Shown piece by piece: positions 37,011 to 48,687 of a stretch of 64,000 bases of DNA (position 1 is the stretch's first letter; every line of letters starts with the position of its first letter). The notes beneath the pieces are model-generated. The model was given only the letters and a program-made list of their open reading frames with translations, did no database searches and was not told where the DNA came from. Source of the stretch: Tetrastigma voinierianum. Taxonomy: Eukaryota; Streptophyta; Magnoliopsida; Vitales; Vitaceae. The position numbers and the translations under genes are program-made. The DNA is taken from assembly GCA_016808115.1 (NCBI GenBank), contig JAEQBH010004552.1:62001-126000 (forward strand), given 5' to 3'.

Positions 37011-37249
37011 TCACGATACAAATATTGTATCGCGACGCAACCACCCAACGACCAGTCCATGCTCCTATCATGATACAAACAACGGATTATTGACACACTC
37101 AGCTGGCCAGTCCTCCGTCACGATACAACATCGTATCACGGCCACAAATCGCCAGCCAAGAATCCCCACACCGCCACGATATATCGATTGTACTGCATTA
37201 TATTCCTCCAGCCTAAGCAAAGATGTCTAGTATGTCGGCGATACAATTT
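37011..37249. repeat. Interspersed CGATACAA / TTGTATCG motifs in the D3 leader
   Basis: TCACGATACAAATATTGTAT followed by CG at 37011, TCATGATACAAAC at 37068, GTCACGATACAACATCGTAT at 37117, CACGATATATCGATTG at 37174 and GGCGATACAATTT at 37237. Several are inverted pairs forming small hairpins. Confidence 0.7.
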
Positions 37250-37452
37250 CCATCAGATTTGACTCAGCCACAAGAGCCCAACCAATCACAAGGGTAAAAC
37301 CATTTTTTTCATTTCAATTTTTTTTTCTATTCCTACTGACTAGAAAAACCTACTCCCAAAAAATATTTTTTTTTCAATTCTTCAATAGATACCAAATAAA
37401 TTTATAAAAATTTATTTTATCCCTTTTTTTATATTCATACTGGAAACACCCA

Positions 37453-37464
37453 ATATATATTTAT

Positions 37465-37536
<72 letters not shown>

Positions 37537-37539
37537 TAT
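37453..37539. repeat. (AT)n microsatellite, interrupted
   Basis: AT alternation with three short breaks, in the D3 leader. Confidence 0.95.
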
Positions 37540-38015
37540 TTCCATTTTAGAAACCAAATAAATTTTTATTGTAATTTATTTATTTTTTCTTCGCCATACA
37601 CCAAACCTTAGAAAATTTTCTCACATCATAATTTTTTTTTTTTTCACTCATTCCTGGACTATTTCGTCTGAAATCATTCTAACACCTATGTTACATTTCT
37701 CGCCTTAGTGCCTTACATTTTCCTGGCGCGGCCTCACCAAGCATACAATTCTCAATCAAGAGCAACAATTCATGCTATACATAATTCACACATCAATCAC
37801 AACAATCACATAAAAAATACACACACAGTTCTAGTCCCGTCCCATGATTTCTAGTAATCACATACCAAACCTAAATATCGATGTACCAAGTCGTGATGTT
37901 CAAACTTTACCATCATGGCCTGCCCAGTCCTCCAATCCTGAGGTTTCATTTACCTAAGCTCTAGAGCACCCAATCAGTAGCTCCCATAAATTGTTTTACT
38001 ATTCATACTGGCCAG

Positions 38016-38620
38016 ACAAGCCCCAAAACCCGAGGGTCCTGACAACCCACAACTCACAGACATTTGAGCTGCCTGCAACCCGACAATACCACGGCCCGCA
38101 GTAGCCCCCGAAAATTTCCAAAGCCTCACCTAAAGGTACACAATCATCCTCCAATAATCAAAATGACTTCACGGTCCAGCATGAAAATAATTTGGGCCGG
38201 GCTCCCCGTGATCAATACCGCAAAATATATCCCAACTATATACAATAGTTTCAGAGTTAATAAATCACTCTTACCAAACATATATCAAAAGTTTGCACCT
38301 AATACATGTTATACAAAACGAATACTCCAAAGCTATAACTGGCTTTCTTCTAAATGCAGACTAGGCTAGAGTCAGTCCCGCTCACACTCCCCATACCCGA
38401 ACTGATCCCAATAGTATGGAGCAAAGCCCATAGAGATAATTTCACATGGGTTACCTCACCTATGTGCAGTACATGCATGGCAAACAATTCATGATTCGCA
38501 ATTTCATGAACCTACTGAATGTCCATATGACCAACCCATGTCTCAGTCCTCACCGACCCTCACATATGCCTGCCAATGCAGTAAAATCATAGCTTTCAAA
38601 ACAAATCTGTTTTTCCTCAG
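38016..38620 (-). repeat. D3 5' LTR, first piece
   Basis: LTR end at about 38016 (minus CGGGTTTTGGGGCTTG), running to 38620, where another LTR begins. A recognisable primer site is lacking at 38000-38015. Confidence 0.72.
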
Positions 38621-40297
38621 TGCCTGCGCTTATGTCCCAAAACCGGGTGTCCGCACCACCCAATAACTCACACGTTCGTGGTCTGCCTGGTAACTCACCA
38701 TTTCACGAAAAATCTACAGAGCCCCGTGCTGGAGCTCACCTGAAGGTACAAACCCGTCCCATTAATCAACAATGACCGCACAGTCTATATGCGAGAAATA
38801 ATGGCCATCACTCATCATCACTATGTAAATACATATCAACTATATAATGGCACCAAGAGTTATTATATTGCTTCAAGGAATAAACATGGTAGACAAACTG
38901 TAAATTTTTTAATGCTATGTACAACCAAGATACGCCATAACCCGACTTTCTTCTAAACGCGCCTCTAGTGAGCGCCGCCCTGCACACTTCAGACCGGGGC
39001 CAGATCCTCGATTAAGCAGCAAAGCCCAAGAGCGATAATTCTTACTATCTACTCCCACCTGCGTACATGCATGATAAAACAAACACATCTGGCAATTACA
39101 CGAATCCACCACGTTCCAGGCGCCCAAACCCATGTCTCGGAAGTTCGTATTCCCCTACACTTGCCACGCCATATGCGAGAAAACTGGCTTCCCAAACAGC
39201 GCATTCAACCGTTGACAACCCTCCATATGGGGCCAGCTGACCAACTCCACATCCCGTCGAACCCATTATATCTTCAATGATCCCCACTGTTAAGATATTC
39301 ATAATGGACAACCTCCAATGTTGTAAGACATAATTCGATAATTATTACTATTTGTCAAACTCCGAAACACCTCCTTCAAGAAACCACCCCATGCACTCAC
39401 CCATTAGTTTAGTGGCAGGTCCAAAGGTGCATATGGAACGCATGATGTCAATTTTGAAGACGTTTCCATGCGAATATATTCTCCTCACATGCATATATAT
39501 AACATAATTAAATTCACAAAACATGTTATGCACTCACCATCAATTACACCAAAATTTGGTCAAGGTTATTAATAATAAACAATGAGCAATTCATTTTAAT
39601 CACTCAACCAAACACATTTTCACACAAAATGGTTTCTATGTCACTTTTATTCATGTGAACAGTAACTCCTCAAAGGCTGTTCAATATCAATTAATTAAAT
39701 TCTTCTCCACTGATTCAAAGGTTCGAGACCAATTCATACAAACAAAGATTCTTAATCGTTCCTAATCCATTTACACAGCTCTTTAGCCAAGATTTACCAC
39801 AAGTAGAAAAGATCCCTTCCTCTCGGAGTTGCTCTGAACTCCACTAAATTCCACTAATGCCAGAGTCTCGCCGGTATAGAACAATCTTCTTCTTTAAGCC
39901 ACAAAACAATACTCACCATTTTGTGTTTTTGAATAAAGACATATTATTCATTTTTTGTCCCATTAACATTACAACTCCAAAAATTCTCAGCATCATGTCC
40001 CTTCTTGATTTCGACGCTTAAACTTCATTTTTAATCCATTTCATCATCTCTACTCAGCAAATGATAAAAATGCTATGAATACATGTTATAGGCACTTTGT
40101 CACATTTATATATCGCTTTATCTGACCGACACTTGGTGCCTCGTGACCTAATTTAAAATTGACTTTGCAGCTGGATTTCTCGTGAGCTTCGATTCCCAAA
40201 CAAAGAAAACGATTCATTATCTAGATCAGAGTGCACCCCCGATTTCACCTAAATGACTTTATTTGTCTTTTTTGAATTGGAATTTTCTCAGTTTACA
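38621..40297 (-). repeat. D-family LTR nested in the D3 5' LTR (1677 bp)
   Basis: The minus strand starts TGTAAACTGAGAAAATTCC at 40297 and ends near GACATAAGCGCAGGCA at 38621. Flanking LTR text continues from CTGTTTTTCCTCAG on the left to ACACACTACCAATCTCC on the right; the uninterrupted version is at about 35060-35090. A solo LTR inside an LTR of its own family. Target duplication not evident. Confidence 0.8.
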
Positions 40298-40735
40298 ACA
40301 CACTACCAATCTCCGTAAAAGTGGACAATTTCACCTCCGAGGCTAATGTGTCGAGAACCTTCCTAAACAATTCACGCTCCTCCCAACTTGTAATTCGTCG
40401 GACTATCCTCAACACAATTCTTCTAAAATCATCCTTGTTCCTCAGAACCATGTTCAGTTTTTTTCTTCCAATTTCATGCCATGCACAATATGTGCCCTAG
40501 GGTCGCCTGCGATATGGAAATGCATGATGCCAATCTTGAACACATTCATCCTAATATATTCACATAATGATATATATAATACAATTAAAATCACATAAAC
40601 ATGTTACGCAAATTCATAATCAATGATAATTAAATTAGTCTACATGGGTTAATTAATTAAAACAGCCAAGCACCATTTTAATCACTCCAACATAATGTAC
40701 CAACATAAAAACATTCACTTAATCATTAAATGTTT
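40298..40735 (-). repeat. D3 5' LTR, second piece (truncated)
   Basis: Continues the LTR from 38620 (CGGACTATCCTCAACACAAT, then the ATGCATGATGCCAATC block near 40523). Stops near 40735 without an LTR start; about 0.7 kb is missing. Confidence 0.75.
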
Positions 40736-41620
40736 AGCTTTGAGCTCGTTTTAAGGCTTATTAACCTAAATGTCGTTTCATCCCTTGTGATTTTAGCAAT
40801 TTTGATTATATTTTTAATACGTATTATTAGTTGAAATCAAAGAAATTATTTTTTCTTTCTTCAAAATTGTTTATTATCACAATAAATTCTATTTATTTTT
40901 ATTAAACAGCAGATGTTATACATATATTATATAAATATTTTCTACTTATCACAAAATAAGTGTTAAACAAATTGATTTCATTGATATACCATGTTAATTT
41001 TAAGTATATAAAAAACAAACAAACTTAATACTTTAATATAGAAACACAATTTTAAAAACAACTTTAAGGTTTGTCACTATTAAGTCTATTCAACATTTAA
41101 CAAATAAAAGTTATTCAATATTTATATATAATCAAATATTCAACTAAAATAAAAGTTATAATCTAATATTTGAAGGAAAACTTTAAGATGAGGTCATATG
41201 ATTAAATTTTAGACTAGGTTTTGTATCCCAAAAATTGCTGAAAAAATACAAAGAAAAGATAATAAAAAGAAAAGGAAAAGTGAATAAAAAAATAAAATAA
41301 AAACCTACATACATACTTTATTTCTTTAGTTTTTTAAACTTTGATTTTGGGTGTATTTCAAATTTTAGTCTGAATAATATAAAGAAATAAAAAATTAAAA
41401 ATATATGTTAGTTTTTAATGATTTTATTTTATATTTGATTTTTTTTTAAAATCTTTATCAAACAAACTTTGTCTTTACAAATAAGTAAAAATAAATTTTA
41501 TTTTTCTATATTTGACTTATACAATAAAAAATATAAAAAACAAATCAAACATAACCTTAAAATTTATCAAAACTCTAGTATATATATATATAGTATACAC
41601 ACATAGTATAAGCCACCTGA
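40736..41620. other. AT-rich stretch without recognised content
   Basis: About 885 bp of very AT-rich sequence with many A- and T-runs. No match to the D, A or C1 families and no frame of note. Possibly residual non-transposon DNA. Confidence 0.55.
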
Positions 41621-41939
41621 GGCTAAGATTCTCGCCACGTATGTTAATTCAAAACTCAGGTCAGGCGCACGCTGTGCCGTCAGGCGCATCCCCGCTCGGG
41701 GCTGCTGCGATTTGCCCCGCGCCTGTCGGTGCGCCAAGCCCGGCCCCTGCGACACCATTTCTAGGTCACACCTTTCAGATCTCGAAAATGGGCAATAGCC
41801 CATCCCATTCTCACCCTGATTCTTCTCTTCCCCTTGGTTCTACCCACTATAAAACCCCTTGTGACTTAAACCCATTACTACAACACTACTAAATGGAAAA
41901 ACTCATTTCAAATACATATATATTAGACAAAATAATTCT
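41621..41939. other. GC-rich patch and flank, possibly a D leader remnant
   Basis: 41640-41770 is GC-rich like the D leader islands. An ACTATAAAACCCC word at 41848 resembles a TATA box. A plus frame (41512-41892) crosses it, with text such as PAPVGAPSPAPATPF that looks compositional. No confident assignment. Confidence 0.35.
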
Positions 41940-43437
41940 TAATTTAATCCTGTTTTTAATTGTTAAATTAGAAATTGTTTCTCCATTTTACAAAATACAT
42001 AATAAGCCCAATCTTAATACTTTCCTTCCATGTCCTCAATGCGTCCCCATCCCTGGCATAATCTTTCAAAGATCTGAATTGTTATTCCCTACCACAGTGA
42101 TAATTTTTTCAAGTAGGTTGATCCCTTCCTAACATTAGGTTACTCTCAATCTATGGTCATGCAATGGGAAACACATCCATTCAAGTAAATTACTGATTCC
42201 ACCAACGTCTATATGCCTAATCCCATTCCCAAATATACTCACTCAATTTCCCTCATCATTGTTCACCGTCACACTGCCTTAAATTGTTTCCTAAAAACAA
42301 ATCATTGTTTAAATTCTTAGGACAACCCCTCCTAATTTATTATAGTTAGTGGACATAAATCTCGATATAATTAATTTTGTGGATAACCCTCCGACTCATA
42401 TATATCGCATATAATTCGATAATTAATTTCAAATTTCACTGACCAGATATTTTTCCAAAAATATGTCATGCAATTACACCTAGTACCTACGATGTCCCCT
42501 CGTGCATATGAAAAGTCATTATACTGGTTTTTATACAATACATGTTAATGTATCACACGCACATATTAATAACACTTACACATAAATAAATATGTTATTT
42601 AATCCAGCAAATAATATATTTAAACATAAAGCCATACAAAACTGTCCTCGAATATCGGACTCACCAAAATAACTCTAGGGATTTCACCACCCAGTCCAAA
42701 TTTTTGGAATCGAATGAACGACCACTTAGGCCCCCGAACATCCATAACCATTAAAATGGCTTTTAGCCAAAAATTAACTCAAGTAGGATGAAGATCCCTT
42801 ACCTCCTTGAGCCGCTCGAAACCTCACAATATCGATACCTACCGTGTAGCCTTGAAGGTGGATCAACTTCTCAGATGTCAAGTTTCAGCCTGATTCACTT
42901 TACTCAATAGTCGAAAACTTAGAGAGGAGTGAGAGCTTCACCTAAAAGCTCTCTTTCTCCCCTCTCTCACCGCTTGCTCCCTCCCCTCTCTCCCTCCCCT
43001 TCTCCCAACCCCTTGTCAAGATTAAAAAATTGGCTTTTAGATGTCATCTCACTTGCCACATGTCACATTTAGTGGCCCTTTTAGGGGATTATCCCCTTAT
43101 CACCTTATCCCTAATAGTGGATTTCCACTTATGAGATAACACATGTCCTCATGGGCCCCACTTGCCTCGTTGTTTGAATTGCTCATTAACTTGTCACGTG
43201 GCACATTATGAGCCACTCTAATTCATGCCAAGGTTCCGCATCGCCTCCTGTCTCGAAAACAGTGCAAAATCTCTACCATCTCGTGACCAACGAATTCGAT
43301 GTAGTAGCTGTGAATTTGTGTGAGACTGCTTACGGCAGCTCCTGCTTCATCATCCAAGATCTCAAAATTCCGACTCTTTGACCGAAATTTCAAGATTTTA
43401 CCATTTTTCGTAAAATTTGAATTTTCTGTTTGAGTGG
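41940..43437 (-). repeat. D4 3' LTR
   Basis: A minus-strand LTR ends against a purine tract at about 43439; its start is altered (GAGTGGCTC/TGTTTGAG region). Landmarks: GATAACCCTCCGACTC near 42382, AAAAATTTGGAATCGAATG near 42697 and a CT-rich block 42945-43010. The left limit near 41940 is approximate and the U5 end is not seen. Confidence 0.7.
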
Positions 43438-43438
43438 C

Positions 43439-44003
43439 TCTTCCTCTTAAAGAATCTCTACTAAATCTACACAACCATTCGACTCATATGCATAAAGGCA
43501 ACGTGCACTATGTCAGAATGCAAACTTTAGTCATTTAATCTCCCTCAACTACCAAACTATGTACCTTAATCCCTAAACAATAAAGCAATAGGTGGCCCCA
43601 AGATCGTGTCCTCGTGCTCACACGTCGTCTCCCTCCAATCTACCTGCAGCTCAATAACACCTTCACTAGCTCCAGCACGGTCTTTGAATAGAAAAACCTG
43701 ATCCTGGCTATTCATAATGCACACAGGTCCCTCCTCAAAGGTCCGATCGGTGTCAATAGTAATCCCTCTTCAACTAATTACACGAGCTGATCCGAGTATA
43801 CTTCCGCAGCAATGGAGACGTAAACACCCCACATGACACCTTTACAAGCTTCTACAGAGGTGCCGAACCTGCACCCACAATGCCCACCCTTCGGTGTGTC
43901 TGATGGCTCGATGAACACAGCAACAACTTTCCCGCTTCGAACCCGACTACCCTTTAGGCATCACCCAAGAAGACGGATCACCAACCTAAAACCTATGGCC
44001 AGG
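43439..44003 (-). pseudogene. pol: D4 integrase C-terminus/chromodomain remnant
   Basis: Only the end of pol is left between two LTRs. The minus strand near 43970 has VGDPSSWVMPKG-like text (family: GDHVFLKVSPMKG), near 43740 GPVCIMNSQDQVF, and near 43640 VDWRE..EHEDTI, the counterpart of the D2 tail VEESTWEHEDTM. Frames shift. Everything upstream in gag-pol is deleted. Confidence 0.7.
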
Positions 44004-45059
44004 TCGTAGACACCCCAAACCCGGTCCGCTTGACAACCCACAACCCGCACACTGTGTGTCTCATAACATGAGACTTATACATGAGTAAAAATGGCCACTT
44101 AGGCCCATACATCAATACTCGTAAAAAATACATCAACTATATTACTATAGTTCAAGAATTATTACATCACACTTAATACCTCAACATATATTAAGATTTT
44201 ACAATGTTAGCCAGATGTTATAATAAAACAAAGGAAAAAGCCATAATCCAACTTTCTTCTCAAAAGCGACCTCAAATGGGCACCGTCTTCCTGAATACTC
44301 CATGTACATGAAATAATGATCCTCTAGGGGGTCGTATGGAAGCAATGCCCGTAGTGGATAATCTCCTGCGTGGGTTACTCTACACCTAAGTGCAAATGCA
44401 ATGATTCAACATAAACAATATCTGGCAAATACATGACCCTACTTGAATGTGTACATGCCCAATCCTGCATGTCTCGAAGTCCCCACCGCATCTCACACAT
44501 GCCTAAGCCAAAATGCGAAAAACATCATTTTAAAACAAAAGCTTTTTTGCTCTTGAAACATCATAACAAGTTTCAAAATATATCGACTACCCTCCGAGGC
44601 AAATTGTTTGATCATTTTTCGTGAAATACTATGGTCAGCTTCCTAGATGATTTGTTGGACTACTCTCCAAGTACTCTTCTAAAAATCTTCCCTTGAAATT
44701 CTTTCATAACTACTCTTCCATTTTTTTCATTTTCATGCCATGCACTCACACTTAATTTTATAGGTTGTTCTTATAAGAAATGCATTATGCCATTTAAACA
44801 ATTCATGCTAATATATAAACTGGCGCATATACTAACATAAATTAACTCACAACATCATGTTATTCAATTCCTATCAATAACATCAAAATTAGCTCACTCT
44901 GAAAGAATCACAAATTTATTTCAATAGCTATACATTACGTAATTATTTTTTTATATAATTCAACATCAAGTGTTAACACATTTAATTATATGCATTACCA
45001 ATTTCTTTCAACACAATCTGAAGCTAATCCAATCAAGCAACATTTTGCTTAAACACACA
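44004..45059 (-). repeat. D5 LTR, first piece
   Basis: LTR end at about 44004 (minus GGGTTTGGGGTGTC), running to about 45059. AACTTTCTTCTCAAAAGC (44249) and AAATTAGCTCACT (44885) are family landmarks. It acts as the 5' LTR of D4 on its left and the 3' LTR of D5 on its right. Confidence 0.72.
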
Positions 45060-46787
45060 TGGATCACCCTTTATTACTCAAAACCCTTTGTGGTCCATCG
45101 ACAACCCGTCAACCTCATGGACAACGATGCTCGGTGAACCCGACACCACGGCTGACGGAAAATCGGGGCAGGCCTCCTTGTGGCCAGAGATCTACCCAAA
45201 TACAATATGTCCCAACATCAATATCATGAGACATGTACATGAGTAAAACTACCACTACCATACATCGCAAGACTCATAAAAATACAATTCACCATATACT
45301 ATAGTTCAAGAGTTACAAATCACTTTAATTCAACATATATTAAATTACAACATTCTACTACATGTTACACAACAAATATCAAAGCCATAAGTCACTTTCT
45401 TCTCAAACGGCCTTCCAATAGAGTGTCGCCTTCCCACCGCCTCCCCACTCCAAACATATCCCCATAAAGTGAGCAAAGCCCAAGATAATTTCCTACATGG
45501 GTTACTCCCCACCTGGGCGTACATGTCATGGAAAACAATCAAGATTCCAAGCACTTCATGAACCTACCTGAATGTTCATGCCCAAACCTATGTCTTGAGT
45601 CCTCACCGACTCCCTCACACATGCATAAGCCAATATGCGAGTAAAAATAAATTTTTCACAACGAAAGCTTTTTGTTTTTGAAAACTTACTATCGAGTTTC
45701 GGTAAAAATATTGGACTACCCTCCGAGGCGAATTGCAGGATAACTCTCTGAAACAATCATGGTCCTCATTCGAAGTGATATGTTGGACGTCCCTCCAAGG
45801 CAATTCTTCGGAAAATCTTCCGTCGAAATTCCTTTCACAAACATTTTCTTTTTTGTTTACTTCTATGTCATGCAATTTACCTAAATTTTTTAGGTGCCTA
45901 GCTATATGGAATGCAAGTGATGCCAATTCTAACATTCATGCCAATATATTCACATGCATATATTAACATAATTAAATCACATAAAACATGTTATGCAAAT
46001 TCACAATCACTACACCAAAATTAGCTCATGGGCTAATTAAAACACGGCACCATTTGAATTCACCAACCGCCACATTTTCACACTCAAAAATTCGTCACTA
46101 TTCATGTTTACTCGCTAAAACAAGCTCCTTAACATTCCTAACCATTTACATGGCTCTAGCCAAAGATTAACGTAAGTAGTAAAATAGTCCCTAGCCTCTT
46201 TGAAAATGGTTTAACTCACCAACCTGCCCATGCATGGCCTCGCTATGTGAGAGCAACTTTACTCGGGTCCGTAGAGACCCACGGGCCCGATCGATTCAAA
46301 ACCTGTAGAGAATGCACACCTTCTCTCTCTAAAACACCAAACTTCATGCCCACTGCATCTTTGGTCTTTCATTCTGCACGTATTCTCCATTTGGAGAAGA
46401 TGACAACTATTTTAGTTTTGTCCTATATAATTAACAATTCAAAAATTCCCATAATGTCCCATTTTTTTCACTATTTTGACACTTGACACAATCTCGACCA
46501 TCCATTTCATCCTCTCTCTACTCATGCAACATGTGTCACATGAGCACATGTAGTAGGTGACTTTTTTCACATCACGTCTCTAAACTCTGCTTACCAAGAT
46601 CTACACTTTGCCTCAAAACGTGAATTCCGACCGGTCTGCATCCTAATGAAATTCTACTTGGTAGCTAGATTTCATAGACGATTCCAACGATGAAGTCCTT
46701 TTTGTCATCCGAGATCTAGAAAATTTTGAGTTTTGACCGAATTACTGCTTTGCCTTTTTTCTGAAAATTGAATTTTCTCGTCTTACA
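45060..46787 (-). repeat. D-family LTR nested in the D5 LTR (about 1.73 kb)
   Basis: The minus strand starts TGTAAGACGAGAAAATTC at 46787 and ends near 45060-45075 (GGGTTTTGAGTAATA). The left edge is approximate. The host LTR resumes at 46788 with text that fits the uninterrupted order of other D LTRs. Confidence 0.75.
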
Positions 46788-47686
46788 CTTGTCCACATAA
46801 CGGACTGCTTTTAATAATTCTTAAATGATAGCAATATCCGTGGCAGCCCACTACCAAAGTGAGCTGATCCATGGCCATTTCCGACCCAAGATTCAAACTA
46901 TAATTTAAGTCAGATAAATTATCATTAATAAACCACCTAAATGGGGCCCCTTAATCGTCTAAAACGTTCCACATTTTCCAACAATCTTGGCCCCGAAGCT
47001 GATCTGAACAAACGACCACTGCGACATCAAATCAATCACCATTTACAAAGCTCTTAAAATCCAAAATGCACTCCAGTGCAGAGAAGATTCCTACCTTCAG
47101 CTGTCAAACCTCCTGAAACCCGCGGGGCCTACTGCACCATTCCGTAGAACAACTTTTCTTATTAGCCCGAAGAGATCCAACGGTCCGAACACAGGGAAAT
47201 CGAAAGAGAAGCTTGCACTTTCTCTCTCTAAAAACCCTAAATTCGGGTGGGAAAATCTACTTCCACCCCCTCTCAACTATTGCACGACGAAGAAAATGAA
47301 GAAGAAAGCCTCCTCATTCCCCTCACACTCATTAGTTGCCATCAGCCGGCCTACTGGATTCTTATCCATTTAATCCACCAACTTTTGATTTCTCCACTGG
47401 GGGAGGTGCCACATGTCACCCATGGGCCCCACACTTGAGATCAAGTTGACTACTCGCACTCGACACGTGGCACACGGTGGTTTCACCAAATGCGCTATGT
47501 CCAAGATTACTGTTGCCCCTTAAAAACTGAATTTGACTGGCTCCCCAAATTCACAGCTAGATTTCGCGAGATTATTCCAACGGTGAAGTCCATTTTGTCA
47601 TTCGAGATCTTGAAAAATTCCGGATTTTGACCAAAATTACCATTTTACCATTTTTCAGAAAATTAGGATTATCTAGGGGTTTCACA
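46788..47686 (-). repeat. D5 LTR, second piece
   Basis: The minus-strand LTR starts TGTGAAACCCCTAGATAATC at 47686 and runs left to the nested LTR. Contains TCTCTCTCTAAAAACCC (47220) and CGAGATCTTGAAAAATTCC (47605) landmarks. Confidence 0.8.
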
Positions 47687-47706
47687 TTCTCCCCCCCCCC
47701 CCTTAA
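47687..47706 (-). other. Polypurine tract of D5, with a run of 12 G
   Basis: On the minus strand AAGG.. runs into G12 then AGAA before the LTR start; other D tracts have 4-5 G at most. Confidence 0.8.
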
Positions 47707-48508
47707 AAGAATTTCGTCCCGAAATTCCACTCACATACGCATTCAACCACGTGCATATGTAACCCTACACACTCCTTGCTTGGTGTGCAACCGACCTTCC
47801 TGCCACAAATCACTCGGTTAATCCACGGCTATCAACCTAATCCATGTCGCGACGACATCGATATACCGAGCCCTTGCCTACTTTACCACCCAATGCAATT
47901 AATGGGTATCCTAACTTCGAGTCACTCCGACTCTATCACCAACTCTAAGTCTATGTGGATAATCTATGACCGTCCTGGTCTCTTGGCAACAATCTTCAGA
48001 CATCCTCTGGTCGTCTCTACACCCATACGTGAATTTTGATACTACCTGGGTCTCCTTCAATCTCTAATTCCAGCTTTTCACCCGAGGATTAACGCCCCCC
48101 CCCCTTCTTGCTTCACCCAACACACATTACTTCATTTTCATTTTATCTAACCATATCTTCATTGACGTATCCTGTAAAAGACAAACTAAACCCACTTTTT
48201 TTTTCAATTAATTATGGACTATTTTGCCAAAATTTCTCAACCTCCTAAGGTTTTATTTTCCAAACCCTAGTGTTCAACATCTTTCATATGTGCTATTCAC
48301 CAAGCACACAACCGTACAAACACACATCACATTTTATCTATCAATTACACAAAGGATGCAAGACCAACCCGCCCATCAACCTAGGTAAATTCCAGATTCA
48401 TAACTTATTCTAAGCTTTGATAAATGCCGTAGTTTCGGTATCAGACCATACTTATGGATACGCCTACCGAGCTCCCAAGGTGTTCAAGTACCTACTCTAA
48501 TACTAGCC
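47707..48508 (-). mobile_element. D5 internal region, deleted
   Basis: 47707-48060 is the non-coding/C-terminal end of pol (TTCGGGACGAAATTC on minus). From about 48100 it is leader text like D3 at 37600-37900. A second run of 10 C lies at 48095-48104. Primer site position 48497-48508 is degraded (GCTAGTATTAGAG on minus). Confidence 0.65.
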
Positions 48509-48687
48509 GTGACGCCCAAAACCCGGGTAATCCGCTTACAAACTGCGAACTCTGGAATACTCCGTGTCTTATATTATGAGACCATATATATAAAATGGCC
48601 ACTTAGGCCCACATCATCATCGTACAAAAATACATTCAACTATAGTTACTATAGTTCAAGAGAGTAGATACACTCTTAATACTAACT
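48509..48687 (-). repeat. D5 5' LTR, 179-bp piece
   Basis: The minus-strand LTR end CGGGTTTTGGGCGTCAC (48509-48527) is followed by LTR text, then cut at 48688 by A3. Confidence 0.75.

Larger units (their letters stand above)
36265..38015 (-). mobile_element. D3 internal region, almost all coding sequence deleted
   Basis: 1.75 kb between the polypurine tract and the 5' LTR. 36265-36480 resembles the non-coding end of pol (TTGGGACGGGGAATTCC on minus). From about 36500 it is already leader: AT-rich text, the GC-rich island 36720-37010, the motif cluster 37011-37249 and an AAATAAATTTATAAAAATTT-type block near 37400. No gag, protease, RT or integrase is readable. Confidence 0.75.
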
